Below, one piece after another: positions 36,417 through 44,738 of a stretch of DNA of 64,000 nt. How positions within the stretch are numbered: the stretch's first letter is position 1; the number at the start of each line of letters is the position of its first letter. A program made the translations under genes and the position numbers. Source of the stretch: Edaphobacter aggregans DSM 19364 (GTDB lineage: Bacteria > Acidobacteriota > Terriglobia > Terriglobales > Acidobacteriaceae); assembly GCF_000745965.1 (NCBI RefSeq), contig NZ_JQKI01000017.1, positions 1-64,000 of the forward strand, in the 5' to 3' direction. The notes under the pieces were generated by a model. The model worked only from the letters and a program-made list of their open reading frames with translations. It was not told the DNA's origin and made no database searches.

Positions 36417-37280
36417 TCAACGTTTTGAAAGGGTGGAATCCTTGCTATCCGATGGCCCAGAAGCGCTCATCCCCGCCGCCGCATCTCTCGTATCGATCCC
36501 GGCGTTCATGCTGGCCCCGGATAGCGTGGCCAGCATGAACGCCATCCCGCTGAACGCTAGCGCCTCAAAGACACTCGTCCACTCGTTCCCCACATTCGTA
36601 TAAGGGTCTGCAATTGCCCTGGGAATATGGAGCATGATCAGCCACAAGAAGATCATCACTCCCACCAGCAGCGAAGCCAGCCGAGCCACGCGCTTCACCA
36701 TGATCCCCAAGCCGCCCGCAATCAGAGCAACGGCGGCAAAGTACGTCCAGAACATCTGCGCGCCAATCCACGCCGGAACCAGCGATGCCACGAACTTCGG
36801 GTACAGGAAGTGGTCGATGCCGAAGACGATCAGGGTTATCGCGAAGAAGTATCGTCCAAGCGGCAAAACCCTCTCCAGCCACTTCGGCAACTCCGGTCTT
36901 CCCTCCGCAAACGACAGCGCGGCGATCCACGCCCCACCCGCCAGCGTCAGCTCCTTGAACACATTCGTCCACGCGCCGAGCACGGCCGCAAACGCTCCCG
37001 TAAGCTGATTCGGAAGATGCGCGATCAGCACCAGGATCACTAGCATCGCGCCTGTCCAGGCCGCTACCTTCCGTCCCTTCCAGTCGAAGAGGATGCAGAT
37101 GCCGGAGCCAATCAGCGCCGCACCGACTGCAAACACCCAGAGCGTCCGCAGCGGTATCCAAGCCGGAAACTCCGGAAGGATCACTGGAATAAAGTTCGTG
37201 AAGAAGAAATGCTCGAGCCCGATTGAAATCAGGCCGACAGCGTAGAAGGCGCGACCGACAGAAACAAGCCACTTTGGCAT
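36417..37280 (-). CDS. DoxX-like integral membrane protein, internally duplicated
   Basis: The 287-residue product contains two repeats of a four-helix unit. The first starts PKWLVSVGRAFYAVGLISIGLEHF and the second PKWLERVLPLGRYFFAITLIVFGIDHF. Both continue with a VPAWI or FPAWI loop and three further helices, ending IAHLP and LHIPR. A short polar tail ends it. This matches DoxX-like membrane proteins of unknown function; no cofactor motif is evident. The neighbours downstream on the same strand are unrelated. Confidence 0.85.
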   Translation of the reverse strand: MPKWLVSVGRAFYAVGLISIGLEHFFFTNFIPVILPEFPAWIPLRTLWVFAVGAALIGSGICILFDWKGRKVAAWTGAMLVILVLIAHLPNQLTGAFAAVLGAWTNVFKELTLAGGAWIAALSFAEGRPELPKWLERVLPLGRYFFAITLIVFGIDHFLYPKFVASLVPAWIGAQMFWTYFAAVALIAGGLGIMVKRVARLASLLVGVMIFLWLIMLHIPRAIADPYTNVGNEWTSVFEALAFSGMAFMLATLSGASMNAGIDTRDAAAGMSASGPSDSKDSTLSKR

Positions 37281-37321
37281 GGGGCGAGTCTAGCCCAGAT
37301 TCCTCCCTCAGACGCAGCCAT

Positions 37322-37867
37322 TTATCCCAAATCTCCAGCCCGCTTCCGTGCTTTTTCCAACCGCCGCTTCGCGTGCCGCGCCCGGGCCTTCATCGCGAGC
37401 GTACCGTCCCTCAGCGCCTTTTCGATCAGTTCGCCGGCGATCTCGTAAAGCTCTGGCTCCTCGCTCGCCAGCAAACCGATCCCTTCCACCCCAGCGCAGC
37501 GGGCAACATTGCTCTCGTTCTCAAGCTGCACCTGCATCATCCTGGCAGCCCGCAGCCGCTGCTCGCGCGTATGCGCCGTACGCGAAACCACCAGCCCCAG
37601 GTGCCATAGCGTCCGGGATTCTTCCGGCGGCGTCTCCGCCAGCAGACCGGCGAGCTCGTCCGCATAGGGTCGCAGCAGCGCCACATCGATGTCCGTTACC
37701 CGGCGCGCAACGTCAGAGGCTCTCTTGCGTAGTTCCGCCTCCTCGGCGAACATCGTGCTGACCAGAGCCTTTACCGCGCCGCGCCGCGACACCACCTCAC
37801 GCGCCATCTCGCGCGCCCGCTCCAGTCCCCACCGCCCTTCGCTGAGTGACCGTGCCAGGCTGTTCAC
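37322..37867 (-). CDS. Helical-repeat protein, unknown
   Basis: The 181-residue product (GTG start) is all-helical, with Arg- and Leu-rich helices such as RRGAVKALVSTMFAEEAELRKRASDVARRVTDIDVALLRPYADELAGLL and RCAGVEGIGLLASEEPELYEIAGELIEKAL. The pattern suggests HEAT- or ARM-like repeats of the kind used in protein contacts. The end is basic (RARHAKRRLEKARKR). It precedes nothing obvious; the RidA gene lies 20 bases upstream on the same strand and may share its transcript. Confidence 0.7.
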   Translation of the reverse strand: MNSLARSLSEGRWGLERAREMAREVVSRRGAVKALVSTMFAEEAELRKRASDVARRVTDIDVALLRPYADELAGLLAETPPEESRTLWHLGLVVSRTAHTREQRLRAARMMQVQLENESNVARCAGVEGIGLLASEEPELYEIAGELIEKALRDGTLAMKARARHAKRRLEKARKRAGDLG

Positions 37868-37887
37868 CGCATCTCTCCAGAGAAGCG

Positions 37888-38259
37888 CTAATCCTTTACT
37901 GCAATTCCCTGCAGCTCAAACCGCGCCCCAAACAGCAGTGTCCCCGAGCCCAGAAACGCCCGCGCCGGAAGCTTTCCGGTGAAGTACGTCCGGTAGACCG
38001 CGTTGAACCTCTCCCACAGCGAGACGTCGCTCGCGAAGATCTGCAGCGATACCAGGTTGTCCATCGTCATCCCGGCCATCGCCAGTATGCGCTGAATCTC
38101 CTGCATCACCAGGTGCGCCTCTTCCTCGGCGGTCTCAGGAACGGTCGTCGTTCCGGGAATCAGCCCGATGCGGCCTGAAAGATAGAGGGTCTTGCCGTCC
38201 ACCAGCACGGCATCGGAGAAGGGCGAGTCAGGGTTGCTCGAAAGATATTCGCGGCTCAT
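37888..38259 (-). CDS. RidA/YjgF-family protein
   Basis: This 123-residue protein has the RidA fold pattern: an early SPFSDAVLVDGKTLYLSGRIGL block, TAEEEAHLVMQEIQRILAMAG, the VSLQIFASD strand, and KLPARAF with the Arg that in RidA contacts the substrate carboxylate. RidA enzymes hydrolyse reactive enamine/imine intermediates such as 2-aminoacrylate. The final block LLFGARFELQGIAV differs from the usual VEIEAIA, placing it outside the archetypal subgroup, so its substrate is uncertain. Confidence 0.88.
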   Translation of the reverse strand: MSREYLSSNPDSPFSDAVLVDGKTLYLSGRIGLIPGTTTVPETAEEEAHLVMQEIQRILAMAGMTMDNLVSLQIFASDVSLWERFNAVYRTYFTGKLPARAFLGSGTLLFGARFELQGIAVKD

Positions 38260-38349
38260 AGTCGGTGACCGCAGTGTATCCGATACCGAACCAGCCTTAG
38301 CTGCGAAAGGCTCCGCAACCGGAGCCCTTCGTCACTGATATTGCAATCT

Positions 38350-39000
38350 TTACTCGCCGCTAACGGCAGATGCCGCGTGGTGCGGGCTACGGCGCGTCGA
38401 CTTCGCCACCGTGCGCGTCTCGCCGGCCGCATGGCCGTACTGCCACTGCCGCACTGGTCCCACGTCCACATGCACGAACTCGTTCACCGGATAGTACCCC
38501 ACGCCGCCCGCGTGCAGGCTCAGCGCCGCATCGCGCAGGGTCGTCGTCGCCACACCGGGAACGCGGATGTCGATCGCCTTGGCCAGCATGTGCTGGCTGT
38601 GCTGCGCCACGCCGGAGTTCGCCGACCGCGACCGCAGAAGGCTATTGCTCCACGGCGTCCGGTACCCGCAGACGATGTCGATCTCGCCGTTCGGTCTGCC
38701 CAGCTTCTCCAACAGAGCGTGCAGCAGGTCGAACTCCTTCGGGTCGTAGCTGTTCTCCGCCTGGGTCCGATGGTCGCGCAGGAAGTAGTTCAGCTTCGCA
38801 ATCGCATCCGGCAGGTAGATATCGCCCACCCGGTACACCACGTCGATGTTCTCGCCCGTATGCAGATGGTGCAGCTTCAACCGGTACTGCTCCCCCGCGC
38901 CGGCGACGTTCGCCGCATCGTTCGCCCGGGAGACTCCACTCAGCCCAAGCAGCGCCACTGCCGTTACCGCTGCCGCAACGCGCAGCCTGATTCCTGTCAT
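38350..39000 (-). CDS. DUF882 / M15-like peptidase domain protein, exported
   Basis: The 216-residue product has a signal peptide and a domain of the DUF882 (YcbK) type, related to M15 D-Ala-D-Ala carboxypeptidases. The zinc-binding pattern is visible as SQHMLAKAIDIRVPG (His and Asp) and VHVDVG (His). IVCGYRTPWSNSLLRS is a further signature. Such proteins trim or bind peptidoglycan in the periplasm. The tail after residue 185 is basic and disordered. The stop is followed by about 90 bases before the RidA gene. Confidence 0.88.
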   Translation of the reverse strand: MTGIRLRVAAAVTAVALLGLSGVSRANDAANVAGAGEQYRLKLHHLHTGENIDVVYRVGDIYLPDAIAKLNYFLRDHRTQAENSYDPKEFDLLHALLEKLGRPNGEIDIVCGYRTPWSNSLLRSRSANSGVAQHSQHMLAKAIDIRVPGVATTTLRDAALSLHAGGVGYYPVNEFVHVDVGPVRQWQYGHAAGETRTVAKSTRRSPHHAASAVSGE

Positions 39001-39233
39001 TATTCCAACTCCCGGGGGACGATCTTCGGATAAATGGGCAGTCGCAAATGCGATTCGACGTTCGCCATTTACCTCGTTCCAGTTTACCGGACTATTCCCC
39101 CGAGAACCACGTTAGAGCGGAGCCTCGCATGTAACTTTTGTGTAACAGAAACCGCCTGGCGAAACCTCGTCCAAACTCTGCCACGAGCGGCAAAATCCAA
39201 GCCTCAGTAGCGGCCGCCTTATAGACTAGAGGC

Positions 39234-39908
39234 ATGGTGCTCGACCCCGTCCAGACCCGCGTCCTCGGCTCCCTTATCGAAAAGGAGATCACCACACCGG
39301 AGGCGTACCCGCTCTCCCTCAACGCTCTGGTCAACGCGTGCAACCAGAAGTCCAGCCGCGAGCCTGTGTTGAGCCTCGCCGAAGACGAGGTCCGTCAGGC
39401 GCTCCACGCCCTCGAGGACCAGGACCTGGTCAGCACTCTGCACGACGCCCGCGTCCCCAAGTACGAGCACCGCATCCGCACTGTGCTGAACCTGCGCCGC
39501 GACGAGACCGCCGTCCTCTGCCTGCTGATGCTCCGCGGCCCGCAGACCCCGGGCGAGCTTCGCAGCCGCTCCGAGCGCCTCTATGCCTTCGACGACCTCT
39601 CCGCCGTGCAGACCACGCTCGACCGCCTCGCCGCCCGCGAACCGGCCTCCGAGTCCTCCCCGTCCTCCACGGGCCCCCTTACCGCTGTCCTGCCCCGCCA
39701 GCCCGGCTCGCGCGAGGCCCGCTACACCCATCTGCTCTCCGGCGAAGCAGTCGTCCCCGCAGCCGCCCCGTTACCCGCTGTCCAGACGACCGGCGATGGC
39801 TCCGCTGCCCAGCGCTTTGCAGAGATCGAGGCTGAGCTGGCAGCGCTCTCCTCCACACTGCAGGCCTTGCAGGCCCGGATCGAACGCCTGGAGGCCGAGG
39901 CGTCATAA
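39234..39908 (+). CDS. YceH-family (DUF480) protein
   Basis: This 224-residue protein matches YceH/DUF480: two winged-helix domains, with VLGSLIEKEITTPEAYPLSLNALVNACNQKSSREPVL at the start and ETAVLCLLMLRGPQTPGELRSRSERLY in the middle. Function is unknown, though the fold suggests DNA binding. A variable Ser/Pro-rich linker and a C-terminal coiled-coil (AEIEAELAALSSTLQALQARIERLEAE) follow. A TATAGA hexamer ends eight bases before the ATG. Confidence 0.92.
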   Translation: MVLDPVQTRVLGSLIEKEITTPEAYPLSLNALVNACNQKSSREPVLSLAEDEVRQALHALEDQDLVSTLHDARVPKYEHRIRTVLNLRRDETAVLCLLMLRGPQTPGELRSRSERLYAFDDLSAVQTTLDRLAAREPASESSPSSTGPLTAVLPRQPGSREARYTHLLSGEAVVPAAAPLPAVQTTGDGSAAQRFAEIEAELAALSSTLQALQARIERLEAEAS

Positions 39909-39968
39909 CAATCTCATCCCTGCCTCTTGACGCCTGTGAGATGATCGTTTCCCAAGCTCAGAGTGCCT

Positions 39969-42629
39969 ATGTCAACCGTGTCGAACCCGCTTGCTCCCCA
40001 ACTCGACATCTCCCCCGGACGCAGAGGCTTCGGACGGCGGCAGAGCGACGCACTCAACGAGAGCCTGAGCCGCCTCCTCAACCAGATGCCCGACGGCGTC
40101 CTCTGCTGCGACCGGGACTGGCGCATTACCTTTGCCAATCCCGCGGCCGTCGGGCTGCTGCACCTCACCCCCGAGCAGATGAGCACGATGAACCACTGGG
40201 AGATCTTCCCCGAGAAGATCGGTACGGAGATGGATCGCATCTACCGCAGGGTCATGGAGACCGGCGAATGCGCCCACTTCGAATCCTTCTGCGATCTCCG
40301 CGACGTCTGGCTCGACAGCCATGTGATTCCCACCGCAGAGGGCATCACCATCTACTTTCGCGACATTACCGACCGCAAGGGCGCCGAGCTTCTTCGCGAC
40401 TCCGCCTCGCGCCAGCTCCTCCAGGTCCTTGAAGCCACCAGCGACGCGGTCGTCAGCATCAACCGCGAGGGAAAGTTCACCTTCCTGAACCGGCGCGCCC
40501 GCGAGCTGCTCGCGATCAAAGGCGACCTGGTCGGCAAAAATATCTGGCACGAATTCCCCTTCGTCAGAGGACACGGGCAATATCTCAACTACTACACCCG
40601 AGCCATGAACGACGGGCTCCCAGGTGAGTTCGAGGACTTCTACCCCGAGCCCCTCAATCTCTGGCTCTCCGTCCAGATGCGCCCCTCCGACGAGGGCATG
40701 GTTATCTTCTTCCGCGACATCACCGCGCGCCGCCAGTACGACATCGCCCTCAGGCAGCAGCAGGAGCTCCTCGCCGTCGTTCAGGAAACTGCCCTCGTCG
40801 CAACCTGGGATGTCGATCTCGCCACCGGCAAGATCTCCGTGGGCGACGGCTCCTATCCTGTCTTCGGTCACCCTCACAGCGAGCTGCCCGACCTCCAGGC
40901 CTTCACGAAGTTCCTGCTCCCTGAATACTTCCCGGTCCTCGGCGATTTCATCCGCCGAACTAGCGAGACTGGCGAGATGATCGTAGCCGACTTCCCCATC
41001 CGTGCCGCCGACGGCTCTATCCTCTGGGTCGAGAATCGCGCTCAGGCACTCATGGTCGACGGCGTCCCCACCCGTCTGCGCGGCCTCTCCATCGACATCA
41101 CCGACCGCAAGCGCAATGAAGAGGCCCTGGCCACCAGCGAGGAACGCTACCGTATCCTCACCGATCTGAACCCGCAGTGCATCTGGATGGCAGCACCCGA
41201 CGGCCACCTCACGTACGCCAATCAGATCCTGCTCGACTACCTCGGCTTCACCGAAGAGGATCTCCAAGAAGATACCTGGCTGAAGGCCTTTCACCCCGAC
41301 GATCGCGAGCGCGTGCGCATGGCCTCGAGTCACTCCGTCGCAACTGGCACCGACTACGATCTCGAAGCGCGCATGATCCGAGCCCGCGACGGCCGCGCCC
41401 GCTGGTGGTGGATCCGCGCCCAGCCCCTCCGCGACGAGCAGGGAAAGATCCTCCACTGGATCGGCGTCAACATCGACATTGACGACCGCAAGACCTTCGC
41501 CGACACCCTCCAGCAGCGACAGGAAGAGACCGAGCGCCAGCGCGCCGAGCTCGAGACCATCTACCGCACCTCGCCCGTCGGACTCGCCCTCTTCGATCCC
41601 GTGGAGTTCCGCTACCTGCGCGTCAACGATCGCCAGACAGAGACCCTCGGCCTGCCACGCGAAGAGATACTGGGCCGCCGCGTCACCGAGCTCGCACCCC
41701 TCGAGGGAATCGAAGATCTCTTCCGCCAGGTCGCCGCCGGCGGCACCGTCCGCAACCATCTCCTCGAAGGCGAACTGCCCACGCGTCCCGGCGAGTATCG
41801 CTACTGGAACCTCAACTACTCGCCCATCCAGGGCTCCGACGGCCACGTTGAAGCCATCGCCGCCGTCATCCAGGAGATCACCCACCAGAAGAAGGCGGAA
41901 CAGGCCCTAGTGCAGAGCGAAAAGCTCGCCGCAGTCGGCCGCCTCGCCAGTTCCATCTCGCACGAGATCAACAATCCGCTCGAGGCGATCACCAATCTTC
42001 TCTACCTCATCGCCACCTCCGACGAACTCCCCACCAGCCTCGCCGACTACGTCCAGACCGCGCAGAGCGAACTCTCCCGCGTCTGCCAGATCGCAACCCA
42101 GACCCTGCGCTTTCACCGCCAGGCCGTCAGCGCCACTCACGTCGCCGCACAGGATCTCGTCGAAGCCGTCCTCAATCTCTACCAGGGGCGGCTGGCCAAC
42201 TCCGGGATCCGCGTCGAGACCAGCTTCTCCAGTTCGAGCCATATCCTTTGCTTCGAAAACGACATCCGGCAGGTCCTCAACAACCTCATCGCCAATGCCT
42301 TGGACGCCATGCGGCAGACCGGAGGCCGCCTGCTGGTCCGCGCCCACGACGCCACCGACCACGCCTGCGACGGCGCCGGTGTCCGCCGGGGCATCCGCAT
42401 CACCATCGCCGACACCGGCCACGGCATGTCACCCGACGTTCGCGCCCGCATCTTCGAGCCCTTCTACACCACCAAGGAACTCAACGGCACCGGCCTCGGC
42501 CTCTGGATCTCGCACGGCATCGTCACGCGGCATCAGGGCCGGATCAGCCTGCGCAGCACCCAGCACCCGGTCCACCATGGAACCATCTTCTCGCTCTTCC
42601 TTCCCTGCGTCGAGAACGCCGAGCTCTAA
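39969..42629 (+). CDS. Soluble multi-PAS sensor histidine kinase
   Basis: This 886-residue kinase has no membrane helix. About five PAS domains follow one another (near 30-140, 145-255, 258-380, 388-505 and 530-640). The H-box is SSISHEINNPLEA with His665, then comes the N-box LNNLIANALDAM and the G-boxes IADTGHGMSP and GTGLGLWISHG. It senses a cytosolic signal or small ligand and phosphorylates a response regulator that is not next to it. Start is ATG 39969 (GTG 39963 is in frame). It converges with a PP2C phosphatase gene three bases away. Confidence 0.92.
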   Translation: MSTVSNPLAPQLDISPGRRGFGRRQSDALNESLSRLLNQMPDGVLCCDRDWRITFANPAAVGLLHLTPEQMSTMNHWEIFPEKIGTEMDRIYRRVMETGECAHFESFCDLRDVWLDSHVIPTAEGITIYFRDITDRKGAELLRDSASRQLLQVLEATSDAVVSINREGKFTFLNRRARELLAIKGDLVGKNIWHEFPFVRGHGQYLNYYTRAMNDGLPGEFEDFYPEPLNLWLSVQMRPSDEGMVIFFRDITARRQYDIALRQQQELLAVVQETALVATWDVDLATGKISVGDGSYPVFGHPHSELPDLQAFTKFLLPEYFPVLGDFIRRTSETGEMIVADFPIRAADGSILWVENRAQALMVDGVPTRLRGLSIDITDRKRNEEALATSEERYRILTDLNPQCIWMAAPDGHLTYANQILLDYLGFTEEDLQEDTWLKAFHPDDRERVRMASSHSVATGTDYDLEARMIRARDGRARWWWIRAQPLRDEQGKILHWIGVNIDIDDRKTFADTLQQRQEETERQRAELETIYRTSPVGLALFDPVEFRYLRVNDRQTETLGLPREEILGRRVTELAPLEGIEDLFRQVAAGGTVRNHLLEGELPTRPGEYRYWNLNYSPIQGSDGHVEAIAAVIQEITHQKKAEQALVQSEKLAAVGRLASSISHEINNPLEAITNLLYLIATSDELPTSLADYVQTAQSELSRVCQIATQTLRFHRQAVSATHVAAQDLVEAVLNLYQGRLANSGIRVETSFSSSSHILCFENDIRQVLNNLIANALDAMRQTGGRLLVRAHDATDHACDGAGVRRGIRITIADTGHGMSPDVRARIFEPFYTTKELNGTGLGLWISHGIVTRHQGRISLRSTQHPVHHGTIFSLFLPCVENAEL

Positions 42630-42632
42630 GGC

Positions 42633-43910
42633 TCACCGGCTGCGAATCAGCACCGCTGTCGCATCGTCGGAGCGAATCGCACCCTTTCCATGGCGCTGCA
42701 CCGCTTCGATCAGACCCCCCACGCATGCATCCGGCCGCAGAAAATGTTCGCTCAGCCGAGCCGGTCCAAACTCCTCGCCGTCGGCATCCTCAGCCTCGGT
42801 GATCCCGTCGGTATAGAAGAGCACCCGCGTCCCCGGCTTCATGTGTATCCTGTGCTCCGGGTACGAGGACGCGCCCAGCCCCAGCGGAAGGCCCGTATCG
42901 ACCTCCAGAAACGCGCTCTCGCCGTTGATCACCAGCGGCCGCAGGTGACCCGCGCTGGCGAAGGTCATCTCCCGCGACTTCGCATCGAGCACGGCATAGA
43001 TCATCGTCACAAACTTCCCCATCGGAAAGTCTTCCATCAGCGCCTGGTTCACCCGCACCAGCGTCTCGCTCGGCGACGAGTCCAGCTTCGCCACGGTGCG
43101 CAGAATCGCTCGCGTTGCCGACATCAGCAGCGCCGCCGGCATACCCTTGCCTGAGACATCGGCAAGCACGATCCCGTAGCGGTCCTCACCCAGATCGATG
43201 AAGTCGAACCAGTCCCCCGCCAGGCTTCCCGCCGGGTGCCACGCCGTCTCGAACGCAAACCCGGGCACCAGGGGATAGACCTTCGGAAACAGCGCCTGCT
43301 GAACTACACGAGCATCGTCGGCCTCACGCTGCATCCGGTCTCGCTCCACACGTTCTCGCTGAAACGCGCGCGCGTTTTCAATTCCGACCGTAATATGCCC
43401 AGCCAGAGCCTGGAAGATCTGCAACTGCTGCTTGGTAAAAGCATTCGTCTCACGATGGTCGATCGCAAGCACGCCGATGACCTCGCCCCGCACCTTCAGG
43501 GGAAAAGTTGCCGAGGAGCGGGTGTCGGGCTCGCATGCAATGTAGTACGGGTCCAGGGTCACATCCGTCGCATAGCGCATCTTGCCCGTCGCGGCCACAT
43601 GGCCCACCATCCCCTGTTTGCCGATCTTCAACCGCGCGCCTGTGCAGTACACCGTGCAGCCGCGAACGCCATGCAGAACCATCTCGTCGGTCTCAGGGTC
43701 GCGCAGCCACACCGAGACCTCCACACAACCGAGCGTAGCTGCAATATCGTTGACGACCCGGTCGAGCAGGGCATCAATGTCCAGGGTCGATGTAATCAGT
43801 TGGGCGGCGCGCTGCAGCTTCATCAAGGCCTGAACGAAGTCACAGGACGAATGAATGCGTGAAGGAATCGGCCCGCGTATGGAAATCGGGCGATATGAGG
43901 TGGCAACCAT
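42633..43910 (-). CDS. GAF-domain PP2C (SpoIIE/RsbU-like) serine phosphatase
   Basis: This 425-residue protein has a GAF domain (about 45-185, LQRAAQLITSTLDIDALLDRVV through GEVIGVLAIDHRE), a short coiled linker and a PP2C/SpoIIE domain (about 205-425). The latter shows AGDWFDF, LADVSGKGMPAALLMS and SDDATAVLI, with the metal-binding Asp residues. Such phosphatases dephosphorylate anti-sigma-factor antagonists or c-di-signalling partners. The start was set at ATG 43910 because AGGAGG lies seven bases upstream; eight extra codons are open. It faces the PAS kinase gene. Confidence 0.92.
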   Translation of the reverse strand: MVATSYRPISIRGPIPSRIHSSCDFVQALMKLQRAAQLITSTLDIDALLDRVVNDIAATLGCVEVSVWLRDPETDEMVLHGVRGCTVYCTGARLKIGKQGMVGHVAATGKMRYATDVTLDPYYIACEPDTRSSATFPLKVRGEVIGVLAIDHRETNAFTKQQLQIFQALAGHITVGIENARAFQRERVERDRMQREADDARVVQQALFPKVYPLVPGFAFETAWHPAGSLAGDWFDFIDLGEDRYGIVLADVSGKGMPAALLMSATRAILRTVAKLDSSPSETLVRVNQALMEDFPMGKFVTMIYAVLDAKSREMTFASAGHLRPLVINGESAFLEVDTGLPLGLGASSYPEHRIHMKPGTRVLFYTDGITEAEDADGEEFGPARLSEHFLRPDACVGGLIEAVQRHGKGAIRSDDATAVLIRSR

Positions 43911-44022
43911 ATACCCCTCCTGTCGGAGGAACACTTACACATTAGACTACGTCGCGATCACCGCGACACAATTACTTCATCCCCAGCCGCATCCCCCTCA
44001 TGCGCAACAGGATCGCTCGCGC

Positions 44023-44703
44023 CTACATCTCCGTCCAGCGCCGCAGCAGGTTGTGATACACCCCCGTCAGCTCCACTCCCACGGGGCTTCCCGGCAGATC
44101 CAAGGCTAGCCTCTGGATTGACCGATCGAGATCGAACAGCATCGCTCGGTCTCCATCGCTGCGAATCATGCTCTGGATCCAGAAGAAACTCGACACTCGC
44201 GCCCCGCGCGTCACCGGCTCCACGCGATGCAGACTCGTCGCCGGATACAGCACCATGTGGCCCGCCGGCAGCTTCACGCTGTGCGCGCCATAGGTGTCCT
44301 CCACGATCAGCTCGCCGCCGTCGTACTCCTCAGGAGCCGTCAGAAACAGCGTCGCCGAAACATCCGTCCTGATCCTCTGCCCTGTCGTTACGAGTTGGCG
44401 AATCGCGGTGTCCACATGCGTGCCAAACTGACCGCCTCCCGCATAGCGATTGAACATCGGAGGAAACACCCGCAGAGGAAGCGCCGCCGACATAAACAGC
44501 GGCGACCGCGCCAGTCCACCCAGAACCACCTCGCCCAGCTCCGCCGCCAGCGGCGAGCCCTCCGGAAGCTGCTGATTGTCCTTCACCCTCTGCGCCTGAT
44601 AGCCGGCCGTCACCTTGCCGTCCACCCAGTCCGCGACGTCCAGCTTCGCGCGCATCTGCCTCACCTGCTCGGCAGTCAACACATCGGGAATCGTAATCAA
44701 CAT
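44023..44703 (-). CDS. piuC: PKHD-type Fe(II)/2-oxoglutarate hydroxylase (PiuC/YbiX)
   Basis: This 226-residue dioxygenase of the PiuC/YbiX family has the Fe(II) site as HVDTAI and SLHRVEPV, with the 2-oxoglutarate Arg in [11 protein letters not shown]. The N-terminal [12 protein letters not shown] and [14 protein letters not shown] blocks are typical. PiuC genes usually accompany iron-regulated TonB-dependent receptors; here the siderophore receptor gene lies 35 bases upstream on the same strand. It may modify a siderophore or related compound. Length equals that of the family. Confidence 0.93.
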   Translation of the reverse strand: MLITIPDVLTAEQVRQMRAKLDVADWVDGKVTAGYQAQRVKDNQQLPEGSPLAAELGEVVLGGLARSPLFMSAALPLRVFPPMFNRYAGGGQFGTHVDTAIRQLVTTGQRIRTDVSATLFLTAPEEYDGGELIVEDTYGAHSVKLPAGHMVLYPATSLHRVEPVTRGARVSSFFWIQSMIRSDGDRAMLFDLDRSIQRLALDLPGSPVGVELTGVYHNLLRRWTEM

Positions 44704-44738
44704 CTGTATCTATCTCCGTTACAAATTCTCTTCAGCCG

